A stretch of DNA of 64,000 bases from Phycisphaerales bacterium (lineage in GTDB: Bacteria; Planctomycetota; Phycisphaerae; Phycisphaerales; UBA5793), in NCBI GenBank assembly GCA_020852515.1, contig JADZAS010000021.1, positions 62,001 to 126,000 on the forward strand, written 5' to 3'. The notes beneath the pieces are model-generated. The model was not told the origin of the DNA, searched no databases, and saw nothing but the letters and a program-made list of their open reading frames with translations. Positions 1 to 7,972 of this stretch are shown piece after piece; the first letter of the stretch is position 1, and the number at the start of each line of letters is the position of its first letter. A program made the position numbers and the translations under genes.

Positions 1-445
1 CGACGATGAAGAGGCTGACAAAGGCGAAGAACCGCGCGTAGCCGCGATCGCCCCACATGTACTCCGAGGCGTAGACGGCCACAAGCGTGCCGATGCCGGT
101 GACGACGATGAGCATGATGCTCGTGAGCGGGTCGAGATAAAAGGCGAAGTCGGCCTTGAGACGGTCGATGCGGATCCACTCGAAGATCGAGGCATGGCCC
201 AGGCCGTGGCCGACGTTGATCGCGAGCACCACTGAAAGCACAAACGACAGCGCGAGGCCCGCGATGCAGCACCACGCGGCGCGCTTCGTCTTGGCGCCGC
301 TCGGAAGGAAGGCGAGCACGCCGCAGGCGACCGAGGCGATCAGCGGCAGCAGGGGAATCAGGGCCGTCCAGGCGCCAATGGTCTGGGGCGCACCCATCGG
401 TGCACCTTCCGAAGCGTGTCCGAGTTGGGCGAGCAGCGTGTGCAT
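1..445 (-). CDS. nuoL: NADH-quinone oxidoreductase subunit L, N-terminal part (cut by window edge)
   Basis: About 148 N-terminal residues are visible, starting at the ATG whose first base is 445, one base after the nuoK stop. The translation begins MHTLLAQLGHASEG and carries two hydrophobic segments, then a FYLDPLTSIM stretch and a VYASEYMWGDRGYARFFAF stretch, both characteristic of the NuoL/Mrp antiporter-like subunit. NuoL is a large proton-pumping membrane subunit of respiratory complex I in the inner membrane. It follows nuoJ and nuoK in the same direction with almost no spacing, so translational coupling is likely. The C-terminal antiporter domain and lateral helix lie outside the window. 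Family assignment is secure; completeness cannot be judged. Confidence 0.93.
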   Translation of the reverse strand, partial: MHTLLAQLGHASEGAPMGAPQTIGAWTALIPLLPLIASVACGVLAFLPSGAKTKRAAWCCIAGLALSFVLSVVLAINVGHGLGHASIFEWIRIDRLKADFAFYLDPLTSIMLIVVTGIGTLVAVYASEYMWGDRGYARFFAFVSLFIV

Positions 446-446
446 G

Positions 447-767
447 TCAGCCCTTCAACTCCGACCAGGTTTCCGCATCAAGGGTCGAGCCGCGGCGATA
501 GAGCATGACCACCAGCGCCAGGGCCAGCGCCGCCTCAGCCGCGGCGACGGTGAGGATGAAGATGAGAAACACCTGTCCCTGCACGTTGCCGTGGTAAGCG
601 CCAAAGGCGATCATGGCGATCGCGGCGGCCTGAAACATGAGTTCGGTGCACAGGAACATGATGATGAGGTTGCGCCTCGTCAGAAAGCCGATCAGGCCGA
701 TGACGAACAGCACCCCGCTGAGCAGCAGATAGTGGTTGAGCGCGAGCACCGAGAGCGGCAGGCTCAT
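447..767 (-). CDS. nuoK: NADH-quinone oxidoreductase subunit K
   Basis: A protein of 106 residues, the normal NuoK length, with three transmembrane helices. The LFVIGLIGFLTRRNLIIMF stretch and the MLFQ-like ELMFQAAAIAM region with its membrane glutamate are family hallmarks; a second conserved acidic site lies in AAAEAALALALVVMLYR. NuoK sits in the proton-translocating membrane arm of complex I. The ATG overlaps the nuoJ stop by four bases, and nuoL follows one base after the nuoK stop, so nuoJKL is a tightly packed transcription unit. Confidence 0.95.
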   Translation of the reverse strand: MSLPLSVLALNHYLLLSGVLFVIGLIGFLTRRNLIIMFLCTELMFQAAAIAMIAFGAYHGNVQGQVFLIFILTVAAAEAALALALVVMLYRRGSTLDAETWSELKG

Positions 768-1693
768 GGCGAACCCGCCTTTCGTGGCCCGGCGCCGAGC
801 TTGAAATGCTCAACGGCCCCATCGGCCGTTCCGCCGGCCGGCTTGCGCGCCAGCACGACCGCTCCGAGCATGGCGAGCATGAGGATCACCCCGGCCACTT
901 CGAGGCTCACGGGAAACTCGGCAAGCAGCGACACGCCTACGGCATCGACATTGTCCACGTGCAGACCGGCCGGCCATTCCACGGCGCGCGGCTGGTCGAG
1001 CGACGGCGAAATCACCCACGCGATGCGCGCAGCCGGGTCGACGCTGTCAATCGTCTCATGCGGCCCGATCAGATCCGCCTCGCGCATGGCGCTGTCCACC
1101 TTGCCCACGAGCAGCGCCAGTTCGGCGTCGGCGGCGTGGTGCGGAGCCTGGGCCGGCAGGCTGCCCGTCCCGCGGTACATCATCCCCAGCAGGGCGGCCA
1201 TCAGCACGAAGCCGACGATCGTCGCGGCAATCGGCTCGCGGGCGGTGGCGTCGTAGTCGGTCAGGGCGTCGGCGTGCCGGTCGTCGGGCGCTTCCTGCGC
1301 GAGCATGATCACGAAGAGGTAGGTGATGAGGATCGCGCCGGCGTAGACGATGATGAGCGCGAACGCCATGAACTCCGCGCCGAGTTGCACGAAGAGCCCG
1401 GCCGAGGCGAGCACGACGAGGATGAAGTAGAGCGCGGCGTAGACGGGCCGGGGATTGCTGATCATCCGCACGGCGCCGGCGACGGCGATGAACCCGAGGA
1501 CGTAAAAGAACATATCAGGGTGATCACCCGAGGACCGAGCCGGGCGCGACAGCGCGAGCATGCCGGCTCCGAGCGCGCCGGCGCCGAGAACTGCGCCGAT
1601 CAGGCCCCAGCGGCTGCCCCGTCGCGGCAGCAGAAACAGCAGCCCGACGGCTCCTGCGACGCATGCGGCATAGATGATGCTCATTTCGACCAT
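764..1693 (-). CDS. nuoJ: NADH-quinone oxidoreductase subunit J, extended form
   Basis: The core around residues 60-140 reads MFFYVLGFIAVAGAVRMI, then NPRPVYAALYFILVVLASAG and FALIIVYAGAILITYLFVIML, which is clear NuoJ. At 309 residues it is much longer than the usual 165-200: there is an extra hydrophobic N-terminal region (two predicted helices) and a hydrophilic insert of about 90 residues before the last helix (EVAGVILMLAMLGAVVLARK). Two candidate ATGs exist, 1693 and 1684, neither with a convincing ribosome-binding site. The gene is first in its unit: upstream lies a divergent gene and not nuoI, so this nuoJKL block is separated from the rest of the nuo genes or starts its own operon. 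Confidence 0.92.
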   Translation of the reverse strand: MVEMSIIYAACVAGAVGLLFLLPRRGSRWGLIGAVLGAGALGAGMLALSRPARSSGDHPDMFFYVLGFIAVAGAVRMISNPRPVYAALYFILVVLASAGLFVQLGAEFMAFALIIVYAGAILITYLFVIMLAQEAPDDRHADALTDYDATAREPIAATIVGFVLMAALLGMMYRGTGSLPAQAPHHAADAELALLVGKVDSAMREADLIGPHETIDSVDPAARIAWVISPSLDQPRAVEWPAGLHVDNVDAVGVSLLAEFPVSLEVAGVILMLAMLGAVVLARKPAGGTADGAVEHFKLGAGPRKAGSP

Positions 1694-1883
1694 CGTCGGT
1701 GCGCATTCCCGGCAATCGGCGGAATTGCGGCCGGCGCCGCGACGGGCGAACGCCTCGCCTCCACCCCTTCATACAGGCCAGCACGATAGGTGCATCGCTC
1801 TCAACGTGCCACAGGGATTATGCCCCGCGCGACGCGCCGGCGGCGCGTATACTGCGCCGGTCCGCTGCTTCAGGGAGATCGGT

Positions 1884-2666
1884 ATGAGCCCGACGGCATT
1901 GCCTCCGATCGCGCTCCAGCTTTTCACCATTCGCGATCAGACCGAGAACGATCTGCCCGCCGCGCTTGAGCAGGTTGCCAGCATCGGCTTTGACGGCGTC
2001 GAGTTCGCCGGACTCTTCGGCCATGAGCCAGACCAGGTCCGCAGCGTCCTCGACCGGCTCGGCCTGCGGACATGCGGCACGCACATCAGCCTCGAGCGGC
2101 TCAACTCCGACATCGGCCAGTGCATCGACGAAGCGCACAGCCTGGGCGCCGATCTCATCGTCATTCCCTACCTCACCGAAGAGTACCGAACCGAAGACGG
2201 CTATCGGCAAGCCGTGGCCCAGATGCTCGCCATCGCGTCGCGCCTGCACGGCCGGGGGCTGCGGCTGGCGTACCACCACCACAACTTCGAGTTCCAGACC
2301 TTCGGGCCGGATTCGGCGCGGCGCGGGATTGACGTGATCGCCGATGCGCCCGCCGACCGGCTGCTGCTCGAGATCGACGTGTACTGGTGCCGCCATGCAG
2401 GCACCGACCCGCTCAAGTTTCTCACGCGCCACGTGCGGCGGACGCCGCTGCTGCACCTCAAGGACATGCGCGACGCGCGCAGCCGCAGGTTCGCCGAGAT
2501 CGGCTCGGGCATCATTGAGTTCGGCCCGATTCTGCGCACCGCGGCGCAGGGCGGCGTCGAATGGTTCATCGTCGAGCAGGACCGCGACTTTACCGGCTCA
2601 TCGCTCGACTCGGCGCGCGCGAGTTTCTCGGCGCTGCAGCGATTGTGCAAGGAGGCGCTGGCATGA
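1884..2666 (+). CDS. sugar phosphate isomerase/epimerase (xylose isomerase-like TIM barrel)
   Basis: A 260-residue protein of the AP_endonuc_2/xylose-isomerase-like TIM barrel family. It starts [19 protein letters not shown] and has [12 protein letters not shown], a [10 protein letters not shown] strand, the YHHHNFEFQ strand typical of these enzymes, [24 protein letters not shown], and a C-terminal [10 protein letters not shown]. The histidines and acidic residues on these strands are the expected divalent-metal ligands. The start is the ATG at 1884, with an AGGGAGA ribosome-binding site just upstream. Family members isomerise or epimerise sugars; the substrate cannot be read from sequence. 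Its stop overlaps the start of the next gene (ATGA), suggesting co-translation although the functions look unrelated. Confidence 0.85.
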   Translation: MSPTALPPIALQLFTIRDQTENDLPAALEQVASIGFDGVEFAGLFGHEPDQVRSVLDRLGLRTCGTHISLERLNSDIGQCIDEAHSLGADLIVIPYLTEEYRTEDGYRQAVAQMLAIASRLHGRGLRLAYHHHNFEFQTFGPDSARRGIDVIADAPADRLLLEIDVYWCRHAGTDPLKFLTRHVRRTPLLHLKDMRDARSRRFAEIGSGIIEFGPILRTAAQGGVEWFIVEQDRDFTGSSLDSARASFSALQRLCKEALA

Positions 2667-3397
2667 CGACAGGCCGCAACGGGCTGCGCGCGGCGCGGCA
2701 GATGGTCCAGGCCGGACAACTGCTCGGCGTGGACTTCGTGGCCCTGCCGGCGCGCGTGAGCGAGCCGCCCGCCAGCGCGGAATTGCCCGCGGGCGCGCCG
2801 GCGCCGGCCGCTTCACCGAAACAGGCGCTGCTCGACGCCCTGCGGCTCCGGCATGATCGCGAGTGCGCCCACTGCACCGCCGCCACCGCGCACACGCGCA
2901 CGGTCTTTGGCGAGGGCAACCCCGACGCGCGGCTCGTGTTCGTCGGCGAAGCCCCGGGCGCTGAAGAAGACAAGACCGGCCGGCCCTTCGTCGGGCGCGC
3001 CGGCCAGTTGCTCGACAAGATGATTACGGCGATGGGACTCAATCGCGAGGACGTCTACATCGCCAACGTCCTCAAGGCTCGTCCGCCCAACAACGCCACG
3101 CCGACGCCCGCGGAAGTCATGAACTGCGCGCCGTACCTCGCCGAGCAGCTGCGCATCATCGCGCCTGAGGCTATTGTCGCACTGGGCGCCCCGGCCGCCA
3201 AGTTCCTGCTGAACACGACCGAGGGGATCTCATCGCTGCGCGGCACATGGCACGCCTGCCGCCTCGAAAACCTCGAGATCCCCGTCATGCCGACGTTCCA
3301 CCCTGCGTACCTGCTGCGCAACTACACGCCCGATGCGCGCGGCAAGGTCTGGTCGGACCTGCAGATGGTGATGAAGCGACTCAATGGCGATGCGTAG
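2663..3397 (+). CDS. uracil-DNA glycosylase, family 4 type
   Basis: A 244-residue protein. Motif 1 is [20 protein letters not shown] (about residues 92-111) and motif 2 is [11 protein letters not shown] (about 210-220), both diagnostic of family 4 UDGs, which remove uracil from DNA to start base excision repair. Family 4 enzymes carry a 4Fe-4S cluster held by four cysteines. Here C68 and C71 (CAHC) and C155 (in the MNCAPYL stretch) are present, but the cysteine of the usual KCRPP motif is alanine (KARPP, A139). Either the cluster uses another ligand or it is altered. The first 50 residues are Ala/Pro-rich and look disordered. The ATG overlaps the upstream stop. The TAG stop lies inside a palindromic repeat. 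Confidence 0.88.
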   Translation: MTTGRNGLRAARQMVQAGQLLGVDFVALPARVSEPPASAELPAGAPAPAASPKQALLDALRLRHDRECAHCTAATAHTRTVFGEGNPDARLVFVGEAPGAEEDKTGRPFVGRAGQLLDKMITAMGLNREDVYIANVLKARPPNNATPTPAEVMNCAPYLAEQLRIIAPEAIVALGAPAAKFLLNTTEGISSLRGTWHACRLENLEIPVMPTFHPAYLLRNYTPDARGKVWSDLQMVMKRLNGDA

Positions 3398-3430
3398 GTC
3401 GGGACCGCTGCTCTGAGCGCGGCCCGGCAG
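3391..3430 (+). repeat. REP-like palindrome, family A, copy 1 (supplies the UDG stop codon)
   Basis: Begins GCGTAGGTCGGGAC and ends GCGGCCCGGCAG, matching both feet of the family A repeat seen at 3483-3520 (inverted), 23631 and 55213, with a diverged centre. CGGG/CCCG and CCGC/GCGG can pair around a bulged A. The TAG at 3395-3397 is the stop of the glycosylase gene. Confidence 0.65.
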
Positions 3431-3482
3431 CAGGGTGTGCCTGTGTGCGCATGGGGAGCGTTCTCGCGCAGCAGTCAATGAA

Positions 3483-3520
3483 CTGCCGGGCCTGCGCCGA
3501 GCCTTGTCTCCGACCTACGC
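3483..3520 (-). repeat. REP-like palindrome, family A, copy 2, inverted (supplies the FAH stop codon)
   Basis: Read on the minus strand it begins GCGTAGGTCGGAGACAAGG and ends GCGCAGGCCCGGCAG. It is the same element as copy 1 in opposite orientation, so the two form a head-to-head pair filling the gap between convergent genes. The TAG at 3517-3515 (minus) terminates the hydrolase gene. Confidence 0.72.
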
Positions 3521-4327
3521 CTCATACACCACGCGATTGCGGAGCACGCCGATTGTCTCGACTTCGACCTCCACCACGTCTCCGTCGCACAGCCAAACGG
3601 GAGGCGTTCGAGCAAAGCCCACGCCGCCGGGCGTGCCGGTGAGAATGAGCGTGCCCGGCAGCAGCGTCGTGCCCTGGCTGAGAAAGGCGATGAGTTCGGC
3701 CACCGGGAAGATGAGATCCGACGTGTTCGAGTCCTGCATGGTTGCGCCGTTGAGCCGCGTCTGCACGCGCAGAATTCCGGGATCGCCGAGTTCATCGGGC
3801 GTAACGATGCACGGGCCGATGGGGCAGAAGGTGTCAAACGACTTGCCGCGGTTGAACTGACCGCCGCCTGCGTGCTTCTGCCACCAGCGGGCGCTGACGT
3901 CGTTGGCCGCCGTGTAGCCGAGTACGAACTCGAGGGCGTGCTCGGCCGGGACGTTCTTGCAGGCGCGGCCGATGATGACCCCGAGTTCGCACTCGAAATC
4001 GACCTGCTGCCGGTCCTGGCAGACGTCGGGGATGATGATGTCGTCGTTGGGCCCGCAGACCGCCGCCGGGTTTTTCATGAACATCATCGGCCGCTCGGGA
4101 GGCTCCTTGCCCTGCTCGGCGGCGTGGGCGCGGTAGTTCAGGCCGATGCCCATGATGACCGGCGGGACAAGCGGAGCGAGAAGTCGGCCGATCGGAATCG
4201 GCTCTCCTGCGGGCTCAAGCGGGCCCAGGGCGGCTCCGGCGAGCGGCAGGGCCGTGCCGTCGCCGCAGTCCACGGCGGTGATGGGCGGCCCCGAGTGCGT
4301 GGGTGAAGCGAAGCGGATCAGTCGCAT
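3515..4327 (-). CDS. fumarylacetoacetate hydrolase family protein
   Basis: A 270-residue FAH-superfamily enzyme. After an N-terminal domain of about 50 residues comes IGIGLNYRAHA (residues 60-69), then PMMFMKNPAAVCGP, the metal-binding VDFECELGVIIG (about 109-120), a YTAANDVSARWWQ segment supplying another acidic ligand, GKSFDTFCPIGP, and LTGTPGGVGFA near the C-terminus. Family members cleave or hydrate beta-diketo acids (fumarylpyruvate, acylpyruvate, 2-hydroxyhepta-2,4-diene-1,7-dioate) using Mg2+ or Mn2+. The exact substrate is undetermined, and no aromatic-degradation genes are nearby. The gene converges with the glycosylase gene, and its stop codon lies in an inverted palindromic repeat. 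Confidence 0.9.
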   Translation of the reverse strand: MRLIRFASPTHSGPPITAVDCGDGTALPLAGAALGPLEPAGEPIPIGRLLAPLVPPVIMGIGLNYRAHAAEQGKEPPERPMMFMKNPAAVCGPNDDIIIPDVCQDRQQVDFECELGVIIGRACKNVPAEHALEFVLGYTAANDVSARWWQKHAGGGQFNRGKSFDTFCPIGPCIVTPDELGDPGILRVQTRLNGATMQDSNTSDLIFPVAELIAFLSQGTTLLPGTLILTGTPGGVGFARTPPVWLCDGDVVEVEVETIGVLRNRVVYEA

Positions 4328-4385
4328 GGGCCAACAATAGCGGCCAGAGGTCCGAAAATGTGGGCGAATAATTCAGGGAAAAGCC

Positions 4386-4419
4386 TTGACAGATTCGACA
4401 TCATCTGCGATGCTCTATA
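4386..4419 (+). promoter_or_regulatory. possible promoter for the prepilin-like gene
   Basis: A perfect TTGACA lies at 4386-4391, in a locally AT-richer stretch, 110 bases before the gene. The best -10 candidates (GATGCT at 4408 with 16-base spacing, or TCTATA at 4414) are poor or badly spaced, so this is only a weak suggestion. Confidence 0.25.
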
Positions 4420-4502
4420 GGGGCTCGTCGGCCGCGATCGCCGGGCGGCACCCAGTTCTCCGGTCCGACTTTCGTCGGATCCTTCGGAAAGGCGGTAGAC
4501 TC

Positions 4503-5321
4503 GTGGCTCAGCCTCATCGCATGCGTGCCCATCGCGGCTTCACCCTGATCGAACTGCTGGTGGTGATCTCGATCATCGCGCTGCTCATCAGCCTGCTGCT
4601 GCCGGCGCTGGGTCAGGCGCGCGAGCATGCGCGTCGGAGCGCCTGCGCTTCGAACCAGCGGCAGATCGGTTACGCGCTGCACATCTACGCGACGGAGTAC
4701 AAGGACTTCGTGCCGCGCGAGGGCAAGTACCATGAGCCGCGCGGCGGAAACGTTTACGCGTACTACTACCCGTGGCCCCGCGCGTTCTACAAGTACGTCA
4801 GACCGTTGACGGACTCGCGGATGAACAACCTCGACAGCACGGTGTGGCTCGACCACGGCTTGTTCGACGACATGAAGCAGTACCAGTGCCCGTCCTATCC
4901 GAATCCGCTGCACGTGGTGCACTACATCAACAACGGCATCATGATGCAATGGGGGGGAAACGGCCTTTATCGCGATGGGCGGCACCCGACAGCGCCGCTG
5001 AGCGAGTTCATTCAGCCCGACCACGCGATGTATCTCTCAGAGTTTACGGACGATCCTGACAACTCTATTTCGCAGCAGATGCAGAACTACCCGTATCTCG
5101 ACCACTGGTACGACGTCTTCCTCGAAGTGCACATCAACGGCCCCGAGGACAACTCCAACGGCTGGGGCGGCAACATCGCGCGCATCAGCAGCAAGCGCCA
5201 CCTCGGCAACGGCTCCAACGCCCTCTACGCCGACAGCCACGTCGAGTTCCGCGAGCGCGAAGTGCTGCGCGATCTCGACAGCTGGGACGACAAGACGTAC
5301 AACAACTCCTGGTGGCGGTGA
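4503..5321 (+). CDS. type II secretion/pilin-like protein with prepilin N-terminal methylation motif
   Basis: A short basic leader ends at a glycine and is followed by [20 protein letters not shown], the class III (type IV prepilin) cleavage and membrane motif with the glutamate at +5. The rest is a periplasmic domain rich in Tyr, Trp and Asn. Near the C-terminus [17 protein letters not shown] resembles the H-X9-DG motif of planctomycete DUF1559-type pseudopilins, with one extra residue and DS in place of DG. I chose the GTG at 4503 because GGAAAGG lies 10 bases upstream; the ATG at 4521 has no ribosome-binding site but would give an equally good leader. It is likely cleaved by a prepilin peptidase and assembled into a pseudopilus or left as a surface protein. 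No pilus machinery is adjacent. Confidence 0.85.
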   Translation: MAQPHRMRAHRGFTLIELLVVISIIALLISLLLPALGQAREHARRSACASNQRQIGYALHIYATEYKDFVPREGKYHEPRGGNVYAYYYPWPRAFYKYVRPLTDSRMNNLDSTVWLDHGLFDDMKQYQCPSYPNPLHVVHYINNGIMMQWGGNGLYRDGRHPTAPLSEFIQPDHAMYLSEFTDDPDNSISQQMQNYPYLDHWYDVFLEVHINGPEDNSNGWGGNIARISSKRHLGNGSNALYADSHVEFREREVLRDLDSWDDKTYNNSWWR

Positions 5322-5356
5322 TCCAAGCCGGGGCGAAGGCTTTGCGCCGTCTTGGA
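5322..5356 (+). repeat. REP-like palindrome, family A variant, left of the transposase
   Basis: Imperfect inverted repeat beginning TCCAAGCCGGGGCG and ending GCGCCGTCTTGGA around an AAGGCTTT centre. It starts directly after the prepilin-like gene stop. Its near-identical inverted partner is at 5935-5974, so the pair brackets the transposase gene. Confidence 0.7.
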
Positions 5357-5385
5357 TTCGCGAGTGATCGTGGAGATCTGATGAG

Positions 5386-5928
5386 ATGCCGCGCCCAGGA
5401 TTGATTTGGCGCCACGTCATCATCAGCACGCAAAATGCATGGCTGCCGGGGGACCAGCGCGGATGGCGCAGCCGCGAGCATCGGTTGCATTCCAGCGGTG
5501 ACTACGGGAACCCACCTCCCTCGCACGAGCATGCGGGTTTGCGATGTCATGCGAAGTCGATCAGCGGTCCGGCGGTCGTAGTTCCGATCGAAGTCCGGCC
5601 GATCATCGGCGCGAGGCTGCTCGAAGGTCTGTTCGGTCAAGGCGTGCGCGTGCTGGTCATCGCGGTGGCGGGCATGCACGCGCATCTTCTCACGGAACTT
5701 CCAGAGGATCGACGAGCCGCGAAACAAGTCGTGGGTAAGGCGAAGAACTTCTCATCGCGCAAGGTGCGGCGCCTCGTGCCGGGCCGAATCTGGGCGGGCG
5801 GCGGTGCGCTGAAGCCAATTCGGGACAAGGCTCATCAGCGTAACACGTACCGCTACATTCGCGACCGACAGGGTGTCGGGGCGTGGGTGTGGACGTTTCG
5901 TGAGCCGGTGCCTCTGCTGAGTGATTGA
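5386..5928 (+). CDS. Y1 (HUH) transposase-like protein, probable REP-associated tyrosine transposase
   Basis: 180 residues. The central strand VRVLVIAVAGMHAHLLTELP carries the HUH-type pair H98 and H100 (usually HVH). The C-terminal helix YRYIRDRQGVGAW contains a YIxxxQ motif in which Y157 is the probable nucleophile, as in IS200-type TnpA. Conserved family-like blocks include ISTQNAWLPGDQRG, HSSGDYGNPPP and RIWAGGGALKPI. Such single-domain Y1 proteins are common in planctomycetes and resemble RAYT proteins, which nick and rejoin single-stranded DNA at GTAG-footed hairpins. The gene has no IS partner gene and is bracketed by inverted palindromes. The frame is intact and all expected residues are present, so it may be active. 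Confidence 0.75.
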   Translation: MPRPGLIWRHVIISTQNAWLPGDQRGWRSREHRLHSSGDYGNPPPSHEHAGLRCHAKSISGPAVVVPIEVRPIIGARLLEGLFGQGVRVLVIAVAGMHAHLLTELPEDRRAAKQVVGKAKNFSSRKVRRLVPGRIWAGGGALKPIRDKAHQRNTYRYIRDRQGVGAWVWTFREPVPLLSD

Positions 5929-5934
5929 GCCACG

Positions 5935-5974
5935 TCCAATCCGGGGCGGCGCAGAGCCTTTGCCCCGGCTTGGA
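5935..5974 (-). repeat. REP-like palindrome, family A variant, inverted, right of the transposase
   Basis: On the minus strand it reads TCCAAGCCGGGGCAAAGGCT, continuing into a 3' half GCGCCGCCCCGG. It is a close inverted copy of 5322-5356 with a stronger stem (CCGGGG/CCCCGG). Confidence 0.72.
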
Positions 5975-5983
5975 GTGCGCAAG

Positions 5984-6011
5984 CCGGGACGAAGGCTCGG
6001 CGCAGTCCCGG
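5984..6011 (+). repeat. REP-like palindrome, family A, direct copy
   Basis: CCGGGAC and GTCCCGG form a perfect 7-bp stem around GAAGGCTCGGCGCA, the conserved centre of family A. It lies 10 bases beyond the inverted copy and 22 bases from the lepA stop, making a two-repeat cluster on this side of the transposase. Confidence 0.7.
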
Positions 6012-6032
6012 AACCGTGGCGAGCGTCGCCCG

Positions 6033-7832
6033 CTACTCCTCCGTCTCCAGCACGCTCATGAAGGCGGCCTGCGGGATCTCGACATTGCCGATCATCTTCA
6101 TCCGCTTCTTGCCTTCCTTCTGCTTTTCGAGCAGTTTGCGCTTGCGCGTCACATCGCCGCCGTAGCACTTGGCGGTGACGTTCTTGCGGACGGCCTTGAT
6201 GGTTTCGCGCGCGATGATCTTGCCGCCGATGGCCGCTTGGAGTGGAATCTCGAACTGGTGCCTGTCGATCTGCTTCTTGAGCTTGACGAGCAATGCCCGG
6301 CCGCGATGTTCAGCCTTGTCGCGGTGGCAGATGAGGCTGAGCGCATCGACCGGGTTCCCGTTGACGAGAATCTGGAGTTTGACGAGCCGATCGGCGCGGT
6401 AGCCGATCAGTTCGTAGTCCATCGTGCCGTAGCCGCGCGTGATGGACTTGAGGCGGTCGTAGAAGTCGTAGATGATCTCGGCCAGGGGGAGTTCGTAGTC
6501 GAGGATGTTGCGCGTCTCGGAAAGGTACTTCTGGTCCTTGTAGATGCCGCGCCGCGTCTCACACAGGCGCATGATGTCGCCGATGAACTCGGTCGGGCAG
6601 ATGATCTCGACGCGAACGATCGGTTCGCGGATTTCGACGACGTTGCTCATGTCGGGCAGGTCGGCGGGGTTGTTGATCGGCAGCGTCGTGCCGTCGCGCA
6701 GGCCGATTTCGTAGCTGACGGTGGGGGGCGTCTGGACGATGTCCACGCCGCCTTCGCGCTCGAGCCGCTCCTGGATGATGTCCATGTGGAGCATGCCCAG
6801 GAAGCCGCAGCGAAAGCCGAATCCCAGCGCATCGGAATGGTGCGGCTCGTAGGTGAACGAGGCGTCGTTGAGGTGAAGTCGCGTGATCGCCTCGCGCAGC
6901 GCTTCGAACTCGGCTCCCTTTTCGCCGCTGCTGCTCGGGTAGAACTCGCAGAACACCATGCGCTGCGGCTCCTGGTAGCCCGGCAGCGGCTCGGCGGCGG
7001 GATCGACGTCGCGCGTGACTGTGTCGCCGATGCGCACATCGACGAGCGTCTTGATCGCGGCGATGAAGTAACCCACCTCGCCGGCGGCCAACTGGTCAAC
7101 CTTGGTCGGCTTGGGCGTGTACCGGCCGAGTTCGGTGATCGTCCACACCCGGCCGCTGGACATCATGCGGATGCGGTCGCCGGCTTTGAGTTGGCCGTCG
7201 AACACGCGCACGTACACGACGACGCCGCGATAGTCGTCATAGACCGAGTCGAAGATGAGAGCCCGCGTCTGAGACACGAGCGACTGGCGCGGCGGTGGGA
7301 GGCGGTCGCAGATCGCCGCCAGGAGGTGATCGATGCCTTCACCCGTCTTGGCCGAGCAGTTGGTGCACTCCTCGGCGGGGATGCCCAGGACGTGCTCGAT
7401 CTCCATGGCCGTGTCGAGCGGCAGGGCGCCGGGCAGGTCGATCTTGTTGACGGCGGGGATGAGTTCGACGTTGTTGTTGACGGCCAGGTAGGCGTTGGCG
7501 ACCGTCTGCGCCTGCACGCCCTGGGTGGCGTCTACGACGAGGATGGCCCCTTCGCAGGCGGTCAGGGCCCGGCTGACCTCGTAGTGGAAATCGACGTGGC
7601 CGGGCGTGTCGATGAAGTTGAGCTGGTAGTTCTCGCCGTTGTGGCGGTGAAAAACCGTGACGGCGGACGCCTTGATGGTGATGCCCCGCTCGCGCTCGAT
7701 GTCCATGTCATCGAGGAGCTGAGCCCGCGCATCGCGATCGGCGACGGCATGGGTGGCCTGGAGGAGCCGATCGGCCAAGGTGGACTTGCCGTGGTCGATA
7801 TGGGCAATGATTGAGAAGTTGCGGATGTGCAT
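6033..7832 (-). CDS. lepA: elongation factor 4 (ribosomal back-translocase LepA)
   Basis: 599 residues, the standard length. It begins MHIRNFSIIAHIDHGKSTLA with the G1 P-loop, then ERGITIKA (G2), FIDTPGHVDF (G3), AVNKIDLPGA (G4) and the LepA-specific GLRDGTTLPINNPADLPD and YRADRLVKLQILVNGNPVDA blocks. The C-terminal KCYGGDVTRKRKLLEKQKEGKKRMK is the signature LepA C-terminal tail. This translational GTPase acts on stalled or mistranslocated ribosomes. It is transcribed alone and convergent with the transposase gene. All GTP-binding motifs look intact. Confidence 0.97.
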   Translation of the reverse strand: MHIRNFSIIAHIDHGKSTLADRLLQATHAVADRDARAQLLDDMDIERERGITIKASAVTVFHRHNGENYQLNFIDTPGHVDFHYEVSRALTACEGAILVVDATQGVQAQTVANAYLAVNNNVELIPAVNKIDLPGALPLDTAMEIEHVLGIPAEECTNCSAKTGEGIDHLLAAICDRLPPPRQSLVSQTRALIFDSVYDDYRGVVVYVRVFDGQLKAGDRIRMMSSGRVWTITELGRYTPKPTKVDQLAAGEVGYFIAAIKTLVDVRIGDTVTRDVDPAAEPLPGYQEPQRMVFCEFYPSSSGEKGAEFEALREAITRLHLNDASFTYEPHHSDALGFGFRCGFLGMLHMDIIQERLEREGGVDIVQTPPTVSYEIGLRDGTTLPINNPADLPDMSNVVEIREPIVRVEIICPTEFIGDIMRLCETRRGIYKDQKYLSETRNILDYELPLAEIIYDFYDRLKSITRGYGTMDYELIGYRADRLVKLQILVNGNPVDALSLICHRDKAEHRGRALLVKLKKQIDRHQFEIPLQAAIGGKIIARETIKAVRKNVTAKCYGGDVTRKRKLLEKQKEGKKRMKMIGNVEIPQAAFMSVLETEE

Positions 7833-7897
7833 GTCGAGCGGGAATCATACGACCGACTCGACTGTGGGTCTCGGCGTCCAAGCCCCACCTTCGACGC

Positions 7898-7934
7898 GAA
7901 ACAAACGGCTCCGCGCGTCGCACGCGCGGAGCCG
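7898..7934 (-). terminator. rho-independent terminator of the glycosidase-like lipoprotein gene / EPS unit
   Basis: A perfect 12-bp stem, CGGCTCCGCGCG (7906-7917) with CGCGCGGAGCCG (7923-7934), loop of 5. Read on the minus strand it is followed by TTTGTTTCG. It stands 39 bases beyond the stop of the last EPS-locus gene. Confidence 0.8.
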
Positions 7935-7972
7935 GGGATTCAGCGGAAGTTAGGGAATGAACGGCAAGGGCG

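Noticed and set aside
5925-7814. 629-residue open frame antisense to lepA
   Set aside because: Shadow of lepA; no ribosome-binding site and no recognisable domains.
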